A stretch of 64,000 bases of DNA from Chromatocurvus sp964613795 (GCA_964613795.1 CAZTJR010000003.1:117377-181376), one strand, 5' to 3'; numbered from the stretch's first letter, positions 16,819 to 26,126 are shown. Numbers and translations: made by a program. The notes: a model not told the origin generated them from the sequence alone.

Positions 16819-18482
16819 GAAGCGGCGTTATCACTGGCCAGATTCCGGGTGAGAAGGATAACAGGCAGCAGACCGATCAGCACGATTGCCAGCGCCGGCA
16901 GCGCCGCATCCGCCAGACGTTCGTCCGACGCCAGCTCGTGAGCGCGCACCGCCAGCGTGTTGAAGTTAAAAGGCCGCAGTATCAGGGTCGTCGGCAATTC
17001 TTTCAGCACGTCGACAAAGACCAGCAGCAGAGCGGTTAACAGACTGCCGCGCAGCATAGGAATATGAATACGTTGCAGCAACGATAGCGGAGCATAACCC
17101 AGTGACCGCGCTGACTCGTCGATGCTGGGACGGATGCGCGCGAGGCCTGATTCTACGGTTTGCAGCGAAACAGACAGAAAGCGCACCACATAGGCGAACA
17201 CCAGCGCGCCGAGTGTGCCGCTGAGAAGCAGGCCGGAAGATACTCCCATGGTCTGCCGAAGCCAGCCGTCAACGACATTGTCAAACCAGGTAAAGGGTAT
17301 CAGCACGCCGACCGCGATCACGGTGCCTGGCACAGCGTAACCCATGCTGACCACGCCATTCGCCGTGGTCTGGGCGAAGCCCGGGAAAAGGCGTTTACCG
17401 TAGCCGAGGAAAAGAGCAAGCAGCAGGCAGCAGGCGGCGGCAATGGCGGCGAGCAGAAAGCTGTTGCCCGCAAGCTGGAGAAACGCCGGCTCAGCTGCTC
17501 GCAATGGATCCTGGAGGACCCAGACGGTCAGCTGGGAGGCGGGCAGCAGGAATCCGGCAATAAGAATCGCAGACGCCAGGCCGGCCGCTGTGATTGCGCG
17601 CCAGCCGCGCAATACGATTCGCCGAGGTGGCTGGCGCGTCCCGGTCCGGTAGAAGCGCAGGCGGCGCCGCGACTGGCGCTCCAGAATGAAGAGTATGAAT
17701 ACGAACAGCATCAGGAATGCGGCGAGCTGTGCTGCGGTCTGGAGTTCGCCGAGGCCGTACCATGTGCGGAATATGCCCGTGGTGAAGGCGCTGACGCCAA
17801 AGTAGGAAACGGTCCCGTAGTCGGCCAGAGTCTCCATCAGCGCCAGACTGACGCCTGCGGCAATTGCCGGTCGTGCCAGCGGCAGAGCGACCCGGAAAAA
17901 GGTTGCCGGCAGGGTTTTCCCGAGGCTCCGGCTGGCCTCAAGCACCGCTGTGGACTGTTCCTGGAAAGCGACGCGGACCAGCAGGTAAGTGTATGGGTAG
18001 AGCACCAGCGACAGCATGCAGACAGCGCCGCCCAGCGAGCGGATCTCAGGAAACCAGTAATCGCCGTAGCGCCAGCCGAAGGTGTCGCGAAGCAGGCTTT
18101 GCACCGGCCCCGCGTAGTCCAGCATTCCCGTGTAGGTATAGGCAATGATGTAGGCGGGCATTGCCATGGGCAGCAGCAGTGCCCAGCTGAAGAAGCGGCG
18201 GCCGGGAAAATCGCACATGGCTGTTAGCCAGGCTGCACTGACGCCCAACAGCAGTGTGCCGGCCCCGACACCGAGCATCAGCAGAAGCGAGTTGACGACG
18301 TAGTCGCCGAGCACCGTCTCTATCAGGTGCTCCCATGCGGGACTGTAATCGCCAAAAAGGCTGCCAATAATGACCAGCACCGGCAGCGCAATGACCAGCG
18401 AAGTCACCAGCATGCCGCCGCGCCACAGGGAAATACGGCGCGGTTTCTTGGCAGTCAGCTCAGCGCCTGCGGCTATTTCCAA
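16815..18482 (-). CDS. fbpB: Iron(III) ABC transporter permease FbpB
   Basis: A 555-residue inner-membrane permease with two homologous halves, each with about six membrane helices, the fused arrangement of FbpB/SfuB proteins. Both halves carry an EAA-like loop: EASRSLGKTLPATFFRVALPLARP in the first and DESARSLGYAPLSLLQRIHIPMLR in the second, which contact FbpC. The N-terminal cytoplasmic stretch (TAKKPRRISLWRGG) follows the positive-inside rule. It overlaps fbpA by 10 bp and fbpC by 4 bp. Confidence 0.93.
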   Translation of the reverse strand: MEIAAGAELTAKKPRRISLWRGGMLVTSLVIALPVLVIIGSLFGDYSPAWEHLIETVLGDYVVNSLLLMLGVGAGTLLLGVSAAWLTAMCDFPGRRFFSWALLLPMAMPAYIIAYTYTGMLDYAGPVQSLLRDTFGWRYGDYWFPEIRSLGGAVCMLSLVLYPYTYLLVRVAFQEQSTAVLEASRSLGKTLPATFFRVALPLARPAIAAGVSLALMETLADYGTVSYFGVSAFTTGIFRTWYGLGELQTAAQLAAFLMLFVFILFILERQSRRRLRFYRTGTRQPPRRIVLRGWRAITAAGLASAILIAGFLLPASQLTVWVLQDPLRAAEPAFLQLAGNSFLLAAIAAACCLLLALFLGYGKRLFPGFAQTTANGVVSMGYAVPGTVIAVGVLIPFTWFDNVVDGWLRQTMGVSSGLLLSGTLGALVFAYVVRFLSVSLQTVESGLARIRPSIDESARSLGYAPLSLLQRIHIPMLRGSLLTALLLVFVDVLKELPTTLILRPFNFNTLAVRAHELASDERLADAALPALAIVLIGLLPVILLTRNLASDNAAS

Positions 18483-19522
18483 TTCGCACGGTCCATTGCC
18501 ATTACTGCCTGCGCGTTCAGCCTGCCCAGTTCGCTGACGTCCAGGTCATCTGCCTTGAAATCACCCCAGGACTGCAGCAGCCGGCTGGGCGAGACGCTGT
18601 CGCGCACCGGATATTCATTATTGGTTTCGGCATACCATTGCTGACTGTCCTCGCGAACCAGAAATTCGATCAGCTCGCGCGCCAGATCGGGTTGCTCGCT
18701 CGCCCGGATGACGCCGGCTCCGCTGATGTTGATATGGACGCCGCGATTGGATTGATTGGGCCAGAGCAGTTCAACCTGCTCAGCGGCCCGGCGTTCCTCT
18801 TCGTTGTCCGACTGCAGCATTGCACCGAAGTAGTAGCTGTTAACCAGCGCAACATCGCACTGTCCAGCGGCGACTGCCTTTATCTGATCGCGGTCGCCAC
18901 CCTGCGGCGGGCGCGCGAAGTTGCGCACGAAGCCGTCCAGCCAGGCCTGGGTCTGTGCACGGTCTTTCTGGGCGAGCATGCCCGCCACCAGCGACTGGTT
19001 GTAGATGTTGCCCGATGAGCGGACACAGATGCGGCCCTTCCACTGCGGGTCAGCGAGGTCTTCGTAATCCTGGAGCTCATCGGTATTCACGCGCTCCGGT
19101 GCGATGATCAGCACCCGGGCACGGACCGATAATCCGTACCAGAGGTTGTCCGGGCTGCGCAGGTTTTCAGGCACTGCTGCTGTCAGCGCGTCAGACGAGA
19201 CTGGCTGCAGCACGCCTGCCTGCCTGGCACGGTACAGGCGACCCGCGTCGCTGGTCAGCAGGACGTCAGCGGGGGAATTGCGGCCTTCCCTTGTCAGACG
19301 GGTAATGAGGGCATCGCCGCTTCCGGTAACCAGGTTGACCTCAACGCCGGTTTCGTTGCTGAAACGGTCCAGTAAAGGCTTGATCAGCGCTTCCTGACGG
19401 GCTGAATAGATGTTCAGCGTGTCTGCGACAGTGCCGGCCGACATGACTGCCGCGGAGACAGCGACGACAAACATGACAGCCAGTCGGCTGCAGGAGCGTC
19501 GTGGGTGGTGCGTGGTCAACAT
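18473..19522 (-). CDS. fbpA: Iron(III) ABC transporter substrate-binding protein FbpA
   Basis: Periplasmic ferric-binding protein. A signal peptide (about residues 1-33, ending SAGTVADT) precedes the mature start LNIYSARQEALIKPLLDRF, typical of FbpA/FutA. ALVNSYYFGAML holds the paired tyrosines that ligate iron in this family. The start ATG at 19522 follows AGAGG on the minus strand. A candidate Fur site lies about 26-45 bp upstream of the start, consistent with iron-repressed expression of the whole fbpABC run. The long 3' overlap into fbpB indicates coupled translation. Confidence 0.94.
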   Translation of the reverse strand: MLTTHHPRRSCSRLAVMFVVAVSAAVMSAGTVADTLNIYSARQEALIKPLLDRFSNETGVEVNLVTGSGDALITRLTREGRNSPADVLLTSDAGRLYRARQAGVLQPVSSDALTAAVPENLRSPDNLWYGLSVRARVLIIAPERVNTDELQDYEDLADPQWKGRICVRSSGNIYNQSLVAGMLAQKDRAQTQAWLDGFVRNFARPPQGGDRDQIKAVAAGQCDVALVNSYYFGAMLQSDNEEERRAAEQVELLWPNQSNRGVHINISGAGVIRASEQPDLARELIEFLVREDSQQWYAETNNEYPVRDSVSPSRLLQSWGDFKADDLDVSELGRLNAQAVMAMDRANWK

Positions 19523-19877
19523 ACGAACCTCTTGCGATTAAAAGAGTGATAACGCTAATTATTCTCATTAAGCTGCGCGATTGCAACAGCTTGTCAGAGG
19601 AACACGAGCGAGGGCTGTTATTACGCCAGGCCAGTGGCGGGAAGTTTACCCCATGGCCGCAGCATGTACCGGGACAATCTGGCGTACAGGTTGGGCTGAC
19701 ATTGGCAATGCGCGCTGCGGAGGCTAGGATGGCCGCCATTCTGAGGGATATTCTTTTCATGCGCCTGAAATTATTTGCTCGCCGTGTGCTAATCGCACTC
19801 ACCGACTGCGCGCCCCGGGCGGCCGCGAATCCACCCCGTATGGTCTGCCGTAAGGGCCGAGGGAAAGGGCTGTCACT
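19523..19877. other. Divergent intergenic region fbpA-kynU
   Basis: This 355-bp region separates the divergent fbpA and kynU genes. Apart from the candidate Fur box I see no convincing gene, RNA or repeat. Open frames running through it (19501-19881 plus) lack a family match and a ribosome binding site and look incidental. Confidence 0.5.
19548..19566 (-). promoter_or_regulatory. Candidate Fur box upstream of fbpABC
   Basis: The 19-mer GATAACGCTAATTATTCTC (plus strand) resembles the Fur consensus GATAATGATAATCATTATC. Read on the minus strand it gives TGAGAATAATTAGCG, close to the 7-1-7 form TGATAAT-n-ATTATCA. It is AT-rich in an otherwise GC-rich sequence and lies just upstream of fbpA, where an iron-responsive operator is expected. 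The identification rests on sequence similarity and position only. Confidence 0.6.
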
Positions 19878-21116
19878 ATGAACCGACAGTATGAGGCCGC
19901 TCTGCTCGACAACCACGATCCTCTCCGCGCCATGCGCGATGCCTTTGCGCTGCCGAGTGATCGGGTTTATCTGGATGGCAATTCGCTGGGGGCTCTGCCG
20001 CGCCGCGCAGCTAAACGTGTCCACGAGGTGGTGGAGCAGCAGTGGGGGCGTGACCTCATTACCAGCTGGAACGTGCATGGGTGGGTCAATCTGCCGCTCA
20101 GCGTGGGTGAGAAAATAGCGCCGCTGATTGGCGCAGCGCCGGGGCAGGTGGTCTGCTGCGACAGCATATCCGTCAACCTGTTCAAGCTGCTGGCGACGGC
20201 GCTGGGGTTGCGCCCGTCGCGGCGGGTTGTGCTCACCTGTGCCGGAGACTTTCCGACCGATGGCTACATGGCGCAGGGCCTGCAGGCTCTGCTCGGAGCC
20301 CAGCGCTGCGAGATGCGTGCCGTCGACGTTGGCGAGTTGGTCGATACGCTGGATGAGACGGTGGCCGTTCTGATGATGACCGAAGTCGACTTTCGCAGCG
20401 GCCGGCGCCATGACATGCAGGCGCTTACGGCTGCCGCGCATGCTTGCGGCGCGCTGGTTCTCTGGGACCTGGCGCACAGCGCCGGGGCGATTCCCGTGAA
20501 GCTCGATGCGTGCAATGTAGACATGGCTGTGGGCTGTGGCTACAAGTTCCTCAACGGCGGCCCCGGCGCACCCGCGTTCGTGTACCTGGCAACGCGGCAC
20601 CACAATCAGGTGGCGCAGCCACTCAGCGGCTGGTTCGGGCACGCGGCGCCGTTCGCCTTTGATTCCGCGTATCGGGCGGCACCGGGAATAAGTGCCTACC
20701 AGGCAGGCACCCCCGGGGTGATCGGCATGCAGGCGCTGGATGCGGCCCTTGACCTGTTCGCCGGGTTGGAACCTGCGGATCTGCGCCGGAAGTCCCTGGC
20801 GCTGACCGGTTTTTTCATGGAGGGTGTTGCGGCGGAGCCGGCGCTTGCGTCGATGCAGGTGCTGACACCGGCCGAGGACGCCCGGCGTGGTAGCCAGGTG
20901 TCTTTGCGCCACCCGGAGGCCCACGCAATTGCCCAGTGCCTGATTGCCGAGGGTATTATCGTGGATTTCCGCGATCCGGATATCGTACGCTTCGGTTTTG
21001 CGCCGCTCTACAATAGCTTTACGGATGCGGCAATCGCGCTGCACTGCCTGTCAAGGGTGCTATCAACGCGCGCTTACGCGGATGAGCGTTATCGCCAGCG
21101 GGCGCAGGTGACCTGA
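19878..21116 (+). CDS. kynU: Kynureninase
   Basis: PLP enzyme that cleaves kynurenine to anthranilate and alanine in tryptophan catabolism. VYLDGNSLGALPR (30-42), the phosphate-binding region and the Schiff-base lysine Lys223 in GCGYKFLNGGPG are all as in KynU. SGWFGHAAPFAFD and YQAGTPGVIGMQALDAAL are further family signatures. Length 412 is normal. No other kyn genes (kynA, kynB) are in the window, so the pathway partners must lie elsewhere. The small ABM-like gene follows at 47 bp on the same strand. Confidence 0.96.
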   Translation: MNRQYEAALLDNHDPLRAMRDAFALPSDRVYLDGNSLGALPRRAAKRVHEVVEQQWGRDLITSWNVHGWVNLPLSVGEKIAPLIGAAPGQVVCCDSISVNLFKLLATALGLRPSRRVVLTCAGDFPTDGYMAQGLQALLGAQRCEMRAVDVGELVDTLDETVAVLMMTEVDFRSGRRHDMQALTAAAHACGALVLWDLAHSAGAIPVKLDACNVDMAVGCGYKFLNGGPGAPAFVYLATRHHNQVAQPLSGWFGHAAPFAFDSAYRAAPGISAYQAGTPGVIGMQALDAALDLFAGLEPADLRRKSLALTGFFMEGVAAEPALASMQVLTPAEDARRGSQVSLRHPEAHAIAQCLIAEGIIVDFRDPDIVRFGFAPLYNSFTDAAIALHCLSRVLSTRAYADERYRQRAQVT

Positions 21117-21163
21117 GCGGGGCTCCTCGCCGGCTGGCGAACCGGATGCCAGGAGGTGAACGC

Positions 21164-21490
21164 ATGCACTATATTTTCAAGGTCACCATTGGGCGGGGGT
21201 ACACGGCCGAACAGTATGCCGAGGCCTGGATGCGCGCCAGCGCGTTCATTCAGCGGGCGCCGGGAGCGCTGGGCACCCGTCTGCACCGCAGCCTGGATGA
21301 CCCGAACGTCTTGCTGGCCATTGCCACCTGGGAATCCAAGGCCGCCAGGGACGCCATGGAAGCCGATCCGCCTGCTGAAGTGACGGCCATCATTGCCGGG
21401 CAATCCCCGTTCGTGGATATCGAGTTGATCGGCGAGTTCGACGCGCCGGAGTGGACGGTATTGCCAGAGAATCTGCCGCCGCGCGATTGA
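21164..21490 (+). CDS. Antibiotic-biosynthesis-monooxygenase-like (dimeric alpha/beta barrel) protein
   Basis: A 108-residue protein. YIFKVTIGRGYTAEQYAEAWMRASAFIQRAPGALGTRLHRSLDDPNVLLAIATWESKAARDAM shows the beta-alpha-beta-beta-alpha-beta pattern of the ABM/ferredoxin-like dimeric barrel. These are small oxygenases, heme-degrading enzymes or ligand binders, and substrate cannot be inferred here. The start at 21164 (MHYIF) follows a strong AGGAGGTG site. Its position directly after kynU suggests, but does not prove, a link with tryptophan degradation products. Confidence 0.7.
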   Translation: MHYIFKVTIGRGYTAEQYAEAWMRASAFIQRAPGALGTRLHRSLDDPNVLLAIATWESKAARDAMEADPPAEVTAIIAGQSPFVDIELIGEFDAPEWTVLPENLPPRD

Positions 21491-21617
21491 GTTACACAGC
21501 CGCGCAGCGCCGTTGCCGCGCCAGCCGGTGGATTTCACTGTGGTTCAGCGACATCCCGGAGTGCGTCCCGGGCGCCAGCCTTATATAATCCGGCCTCTTT
21601 TCAGCCACAGGTGATTC

Positions 21618-23105
21618 ATGACTGTTCGCACGCGCATCGCGCCTTCACCCACCGGCGACCCCCACGTCGGGACTGCCTACATTGCCCTGTTCAACCTCTG
21701 TTTCGCACGGGCTCACGGCGGCCAGTTCATCCTGCGTATTGAGGATACTGACCGAGCGCGCAGCACGCCGGAATCCGAGCAGGCGATCCTCGACTCACTG
21801 CGCTGGCTCGGCCTCGATTGGGATGAGGGCCCTGATGTCGGCGGTGAATACGGACCTTATCGGCAGAGCGAGCGCATGGAGCTTTACGGCCAGTACGCCT
21901 GGGAACTGGTCGAGGCGGGCAACGCATTCGTCTGTTACCGCACGCCGGAAGAGCTGGAGACGCTGCGCGAATCCCGCCGCGAGGCTGGCCTTGCCACGGC
22001 GCTGAAACCGGCCGACCTGGCGCTGCCGGCGGAGGAGGTGTCGCGGCGCGAGGCGTCGGGCATGCCCTACGTCATTCGCATGTACGTGCCCGATGAGACT
22101 GGCAGCTGTCGGGTGAATGATCTGCTGCGCGGCAGCATTGACCTGGACTGGTCTATGGTGGATGCGCAGATCCTGCTGAAATCCGATGGCATGCCGACGT
22201 ACCACCTGGCAAACGTCGTCGACGATCACCTCATGGGTATCACCCACGTCATCCGCGGCGAGGAGTGGATCAACTCGGCGCCCAAGCACCAGCTGCTCTA
22301 CCATTACTTCGGCTGGGAAATGCCGGTGCTGTGCCATCTGCCGCTGCTGCGCAATCCTGACAAATCCAAGCTGTCCAAGCGCAAAAATCCCACCAGCATC
22401 CAGTACTACGAACGTATGGGTTTCCTGCCCGAGGCCTTGCTCAACTATCTTGGTCGCATGGGCTGGTCAATGCCTGACGAGCGGGAAAAGTTCGCCCTCG
22501 CGGACATGCTCGAGCATTTCGATATACAGCGCGTCTCCCTGGGCGGGCCAATCTTTGACGTTGAAAAGTTGCGCTGGCTGAACGGGCTGTGGCTGCGTGA
22601 AGATCTCGACCATGACGAGCTGGCGCGGCGTCTGGTGGACTGGGCCTTCAATGCGGACAGACTGCAACAGGTGTTGCCACATGCACAGAAGCGCATGGAG
22701 GTCTTCAGCGACTTCGCGCCGCTGTGCGGCTTCCTTGTGTCGGGAACGCTGCCGCTGCGGGCGGAAGACTTCGAGGCCCCGGGCGAGGAACCGGAACGGC
22801 TGCTCAGACAGCTGCAGTTTGCGCTGTGGCATCTCGAGGCGCTGCGGCACTGGGATCGCGATGCGGTGTGGCAGTCCATGCAGGGACTGGCGAAGGCCAT
22901 GGATCTGAAGGTGAAGGATTTTCTGGCGCCGTTGTTCATTGCCATCTCCGGCTCCAGTGCCTCGTTCTCGGTTGTTGATGCCATGGCAATCCTGGGGCCG
23001 GACATGAGTCGGGCGCGCGTCCGCCATGCGATTGAGGTCCTCGGCGGCGTGTCCAAAAAGGCCGCAAAACGGTTGGAAAAGGAGTACGCTGCGCTGGAGG
23101 TGTGA
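21618..23105 (+). CDS. gltX: Glutamyl-tRNA synthetase
   Basis: Class I aminoacyl-tRNA synthetase of 495 residues. The HIGH-type motif is PSPTGDPHVGTAY (9-21) and the KMSKS-type motif is KLSKR (251-255). IEDTDRARSTPESEQAI, HVIRGEEWINSAPKHQLLY and the C-terminal anticodon-binding helical domain are canonical. A TATAAT hexamer at 21584-21589 just upstream could be its -10, though no good -35 is paired with it. The downstream sdaA reading frame begins 8 bp after the stop. Confidence 0.97.
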   Translation: MTVRTRIAPSPTGDPHVGTAYIALFNLCFARAHGGQFILRIEDTDRARSTPESEQAILDSLRWLGLDWDEGPDVGGEYGPYRQSERMELYGQYAWELVEAGNAFVCYRTPEELETLRESRREAGLATALKPADLALPAEEVSRREASGMPYVIRMYVPDETGSCRVNDLLRGSIDLDWSMVDAQILLKSDGMPTYHLANVVDDHLMGITHVIRGEEWINSAPKHQLLYHYFGWEMPVLCHLPLLRNPDKSKLSKRKNPTSIQYYERMGFLPEALLNYLGRMGWSMPDEREKFALADMLEHFDIQRVSLGGPIFDVEKLRWLNGLWLREDLDHDELARRLVDWAFNADRLQQVLPHAQKRMEVFSDFAPLCGFLVSGTLPLRAEDFEAPGEEPERLLRQLQFALWHLEALRHWDRDAVWQSMQGLAKAMDLKVKDFLAPLFIAISGSSASFSVVDAMAILGPDMSRARVRHAIEVLGGVSKKAAKRLEKEYAALEV

Positions 23106-23113
23106 GGTGCGCT

Positions 23114-24514
23114 ATGTCTATCAGTATATTTGACCTGTTCAAGATCGGAATTGGCCCGTCCAGTTCGCACACGGTTGGCCCCATGAACGCGGCACGGCAA
23201 TTCGTGGTCGCATTGGAAGATGATGGGCAGCTCGATGCCTGCACGTCTCTGCAGGCGCATCTTTACGGCTCCCTGGCAGCTACCGGTGCCGGCCACGGGT
23301 CGCCAAAGGCCATTATCCTCGGACTCGAGGGCGAAACGCCGGAAACCGTTGACGTGGAAACTATCGCCGGTCGTGTGCAGGCGGTGCGCGATGATGGCAG
23401 TCTGTCACTGCTGGGACGCAAGCAGATTGCGTTCAATTACCGCGACGATATGCAGATGCATCGCACGGAAAATCTGGCATTTCACGCCAACGGCATGCGC
23501 TTCATTGCTCGCGATGCCGCCGGTGAAATGCTGCTTGAGCGGCTTTACTATTCGGTGGGCGGTGGCTTCGTGGTCGACGAGGAGGCGGCAGATTCCGGCT
23601 ATATCGTCGATGATCCCACGGTACTGCCTTTTCCCTTCACGACCGGGGCGGAACTCCTTGCGCAGTGCAAAGTGAGTGGTCTGTCCATCAGCGCACTCAT
23701 GCTGCAGAATGAAAAAGCGTGGCGCACCGAGGCGGAAATCCGGGCGCGTACCGCGAAGCTGTGGGAGGTGATGGATGCCTGCATTAGCCGCGGCTGCGAC
23801 ACCGAAGGCATCATGCCGGGCGGCCTAAAGGTGAGGCGCCGCGCTGCGCAGCTGCACCGCCAGCTGTTGCGCCAGACCGAGACGCTGGGCGACGGCTCGA
23901 TGACCACGATGGACTGGGTGACGTTGTACGCGCTGGCGGTGAATGAAGAAAACGCGGCCGGTGGCCGGATTGTCACCGCTCCCACCAACGGCGCTGCGGG
24001 CATTATTCCCGCGGTGCTCAAGTACTATCTCAGCCATTGCTGCGGCAGCAAGCAGGAGGATGTCTGTCGTTTTCTGCTCACAGCGGGCGCCATCGGCATC
24101 CTGTACAAAATCAATGCGTCAATTTCCGGGGCTGAAGTCGGCTGCCAGGGGGAGGTCGGTTCCGCCTGTTCCATGGCCGCTGGTGCGCTCGCGGATGCCC
24201 TGGGCGGCACACCGGAACAGGTGGAGAACGCCGCGGAAATCGCTATGGAGCACAACCTGGGCCTGACCTGTGACCCAGTTGGCGGGCTGGTGCAGGTTCC
24301 CTGTATTGAGCGCAATGCCATGGGCGCGATAAAGGCCATAAGCGCTGCGCGGATGGCGCTGCGCGGCAGTGGCGAGCACTACGTGTCGCTCGATCAGGTG
24401 ATAAAGACCATGCGCGATACCGGCCGCGACATGCAGGACAAATACAAGGAGACTGCCCGCGGTGGTCTGGCGGTTAACGTTCTGGAGGTGCCGGTCAATA
24501 TCGTCGACTGCTAG
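23114..24514 (+). CDS. sdaA: L-serine ammonia-lyase, [4Fe-4S] single-chain type
   Basis: Converts L-serine to pyruvate and ammonia. SIFDLFKIGIGPSSSHTVGPMNAA is the serine-binding N-terminal motif, and GCQGEVGSACSMAAGAL plus HNLGLTCDPVGGLVQVPCIERN carry the conserved cysteines for the iron-sulfur cluster. Length of 466 residues fits the fused alpha/beta form. The ATG at 23114 was preferred over an in-frame GTG at 23102 that overlaps the gltX stop, because GGAGGTG lies at suitable spacing before it and homologues start with SISIFDLFK. Confidence 0.96.
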   Translation: MSISIFDLFKIGIGPSSSHTVGPMNAARQFVVALEDDGQLDACTSLQAHLYGSLAATGAGHGSPKAIILGLEGETPETVDVETIAGRVQAVRDDGSLSLLGRKQIAFNYRDDMQMHRTENLAFHANGMRFIARDAAGEMLLERLYYSVGGGFVVDEEAADSGYIVDDPTVLPFPFTTGAELLAQCKVSGLSISALMLQNEKAWRTEAEIRARTAKLWEVMDACISRGCDTEGIMPGGLKVRRRAAQLHRQLLRQTETLGDGSMTTMDWVTLYALAVNEENAAGGRIVTAPTNGAAGIIPAVLKYYLSHCCGSKQEDVCRFLLTAGAIGILYKINASISGAEVGCQGEVGSACSMAAGALADALGGTPEQVENAAEIAMEHNLGLTCDPVGGLVQVPCIERNAMGAIKAISAARMALRGSGEHYVSLDQVIKTMRDTGRDMQDKYKETARGGLAVNVLEVPVNIVDC

Positions 24515-24529
24515 CAAGGCGTTTTCCGG

Positions 24530-24919
24530 CTACGAGGCAGTCTCAGCCCCGCGGGTACGCAAGCCAAGCGCGGCCAGCAGCGTAATCAGCGATTCAAAGG
24601 CAATGGCACCATAGGTATAGGCGGAGAGCTCGCCATCAGTCATGGCCGCGTTAAAGCTGCGCCCTACTGCGAGCAGGCCAATGCCAAGGAACAGTGCCCA
24701 CAGACCGGCTCGACGGTAGGCCGGCTGCCTCGCAGCCAGCAGGCAGAATAGCCCAAAACCCGTTTGAAAGCCGCCATACATGGCGCCGATTTCAGCGACA
24801 GCGTCGGCATTCTGCATCGACAGATTCGCTGCATCAGCCGCAATGTCGGGGCTGAGCAGACAGGCGAGACCATAGGCCGTGAAGATTCCGCCGGCGAGGT
24901 AGAGAACAAACTTAGCCAT
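24530..24919 (-). CDS. DUF4345-type small integral membrane protein
   Basis: A 129-residue protein with four predicted membrane helices (about 4-24, 45-62, 70-88, 100-120). The pattern GGIFTAYGLACLLSPD, EIGAMYGGFQTGFGLF, FLGIGLLAVGRSF and ALGLRTRG matches DUF4345 proteins, whose function is unknown. Its start overlaps the upstream response-regulator gene by 8 bp, so the two are probably translated together, placing an uncharacterised membrane protein in the signalling island. Confidence 0.75.
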   Translation of the reverse strand: MAKFVLYLAGGIFTAYGLACLLSPDIAADAANLSMQNADAVAEIGAMYGGFQTGFGLFCLLAARQPAYRRAGLWALFLGIGLLAVGRSFNAAMTDGELSAYTYGAIAFESLITLLAALGLRTRGAETAS

Positions 24920-26126
24920 GACGCGTCTCCGTTTGTGGCAGTGGATCGTCAGCCGTCGGCACGGTTTGTAGAGTGCCCCTTTGCCGACTGTCGTAGAAAC
25001 TCACATCGAGATCGATGTCACCCGCATCGGCGAAGTGGTGTAGCTTCTGCGCCAGATAGGGGCTGATTTCCTGACCCCGGCGCATGATGAGATTGCCGGC
25101 GCGACTTTTAATATCCTTTGCCAGAATAACGCCGGCCTCAATTGAGAACACGGATGCCGTGCGAATGTCCGGGGCCTGCAGCGGGGGCTCTGTCGTCGCC
25201 AGCAGGTCGAGGATCTGCGGGTCATATCTGCCTGCTTGACCGCGCATGCTGGCGATAACGCGGTTCCGATCGACCCCTGGATCCATTGAGCTGCGAAGAT
25301 CCTTGAGAATACGCAGCATCCGGGCGCCGATCGGAATATCGTCACCGGCGAGTGGTATGTCATCGGGGTAGCCAGTGCCGTCGTAATTCCGGTACTGGAA
25401 CTGAATACTGTCGGCTACGCGCTCAAGCCTTGGCACCCTGCGCACGAGATCGGCGGCAATGCCCGCCTGGCGGTGCCACGAGGGGTCTTCAGCGGTGGTC
25501 ATTGGCTGATGCTCGACGATGCCATCCATAATCGTGTTCGGTTGCGTCAGCAGGCCGAGTTCGCAGAGCATCGCAGCAGCCTCCAGTTCCCAGATGGGCC
25601 CCACTCGCAGATGGCGCGCGAGCTGTGCCATGTCGTTTTTTAGCCCGGCGCTGCGCCCGAAAATCAGCGGGCTCGCCAGAGACAGTGCCTGTGTCAGCAT
25701 TTCAATGCTGCCGCGCAGGGTTTTTTCGAGGAGGTCGCGTTCTGTGGCCTCCACTTCATGGCGCTGCACGGCAGCGCGCATGGCCGAGGAGAATTCGGCA
25801 ATGCGCGTGGGCTTGCGCAGGAATTTAAAAATATCGCCGCGGTTCACCGCGCTGATGGCGGTTTCTTCACTGGCGAAACCGGTGAGCATTATTCTTACCG
25901 CGTGTGGTGCTAACTCGCGCGCGGCAGACAGAAATTCGATGCCGTCCATGCCTGGCATGCTGAAGTCCGATACGATGACGGCGTATCCGGGGTCTTCGAC
26001 CAAATGCTCGAGCGCCGCCTGCGCTCTACTGAATACTGTTACGGTAAAGTCGCGTTCGAAGACCTGACGGTAGAACGCCAGCAGATCCGGTTCGTCGTCC
26101 ACAAACAGCAGTTTCGTTTCTGCCAC
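24912..26126 (-). CDS. Response regulator with degenerate HD-GYP domain
   Basis: A receiver domain (about 5-120; acidic pair D10/D11, phospho-Asp54 in VSDFSMPGMDG, Lys near 105) is followed by an HD-GYP-like helical domain (about 135-320) and a C-terminal region (about 330-395). The domain keeps a recognisable DGTGYPDDIPLAGDDIPIGARML segment. The metal-ligand HD pair is replaced (LCELGLL where LHDIGK is usual), the early His is Arg (FGRSAGL), and the late HH is lost (QFQYRNYDG). It is therefore unlikely to hydrolyse c-di-GMP and may act as a binding or scaffold output. GTG at 26126 was chosen because GGGAG precedes it at about 9 bp. It is divergent from the LOV gene. Confidence 0.82.
   Translation of the reverse strand: MAETKLLFVDDEPDLLAFYRQVFERDFTVTVFSRAQAALEHLVEDPGYAVIVSDFSMPGMDGIEFLSAARELAPHAVRIMLTGFASEETAISAVNRGDIFKFLRKPTRIAEFSSAMRAAVQRHEVEATERDLLEKTLRGSIEMLTQALSLASPLIFGRSAGLKNDMAQLARHLRVGPIWELEAAAMLCELGLLTQPNTIMDGIVEHQPMTTAEDPSWHRQAGIAADLVRRVPRLERVADSIQFQYRNYDGTGYPDDIPLAGDDIPIGARMLRILKDLRSSMDPGVDRNRVIASMRGQAGRYDPQILDLLATTEPPLQAPDIRTASVFSIEAGVILAKDIKSRAGNLIMRRGQEISPYLAQKLHHFADAGDIDLDVSFYDSRQRGTLQTVPTADDPLPQTETRHG

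Noticed and set aside
17160..18227. 355-codon open frame on the plus strand
   Set aside because: Antisense to fbpB, Gln/Cys-rich low-complexity product, typical shadow of a membrane protein gene.
19341..21044. 567-codon open frame on the minus strand
   Set aside because: It is antisense to kynU and fbpA, His/Arg-rich, has no domain and is explained by GC-rich third-position bias.
21584..21589. gltX promoter from a TATAAT hexamer
   Set aside because: No acceptable -35 lies 16-18 bp upstream, so it is mentioned only in the gltX entry.
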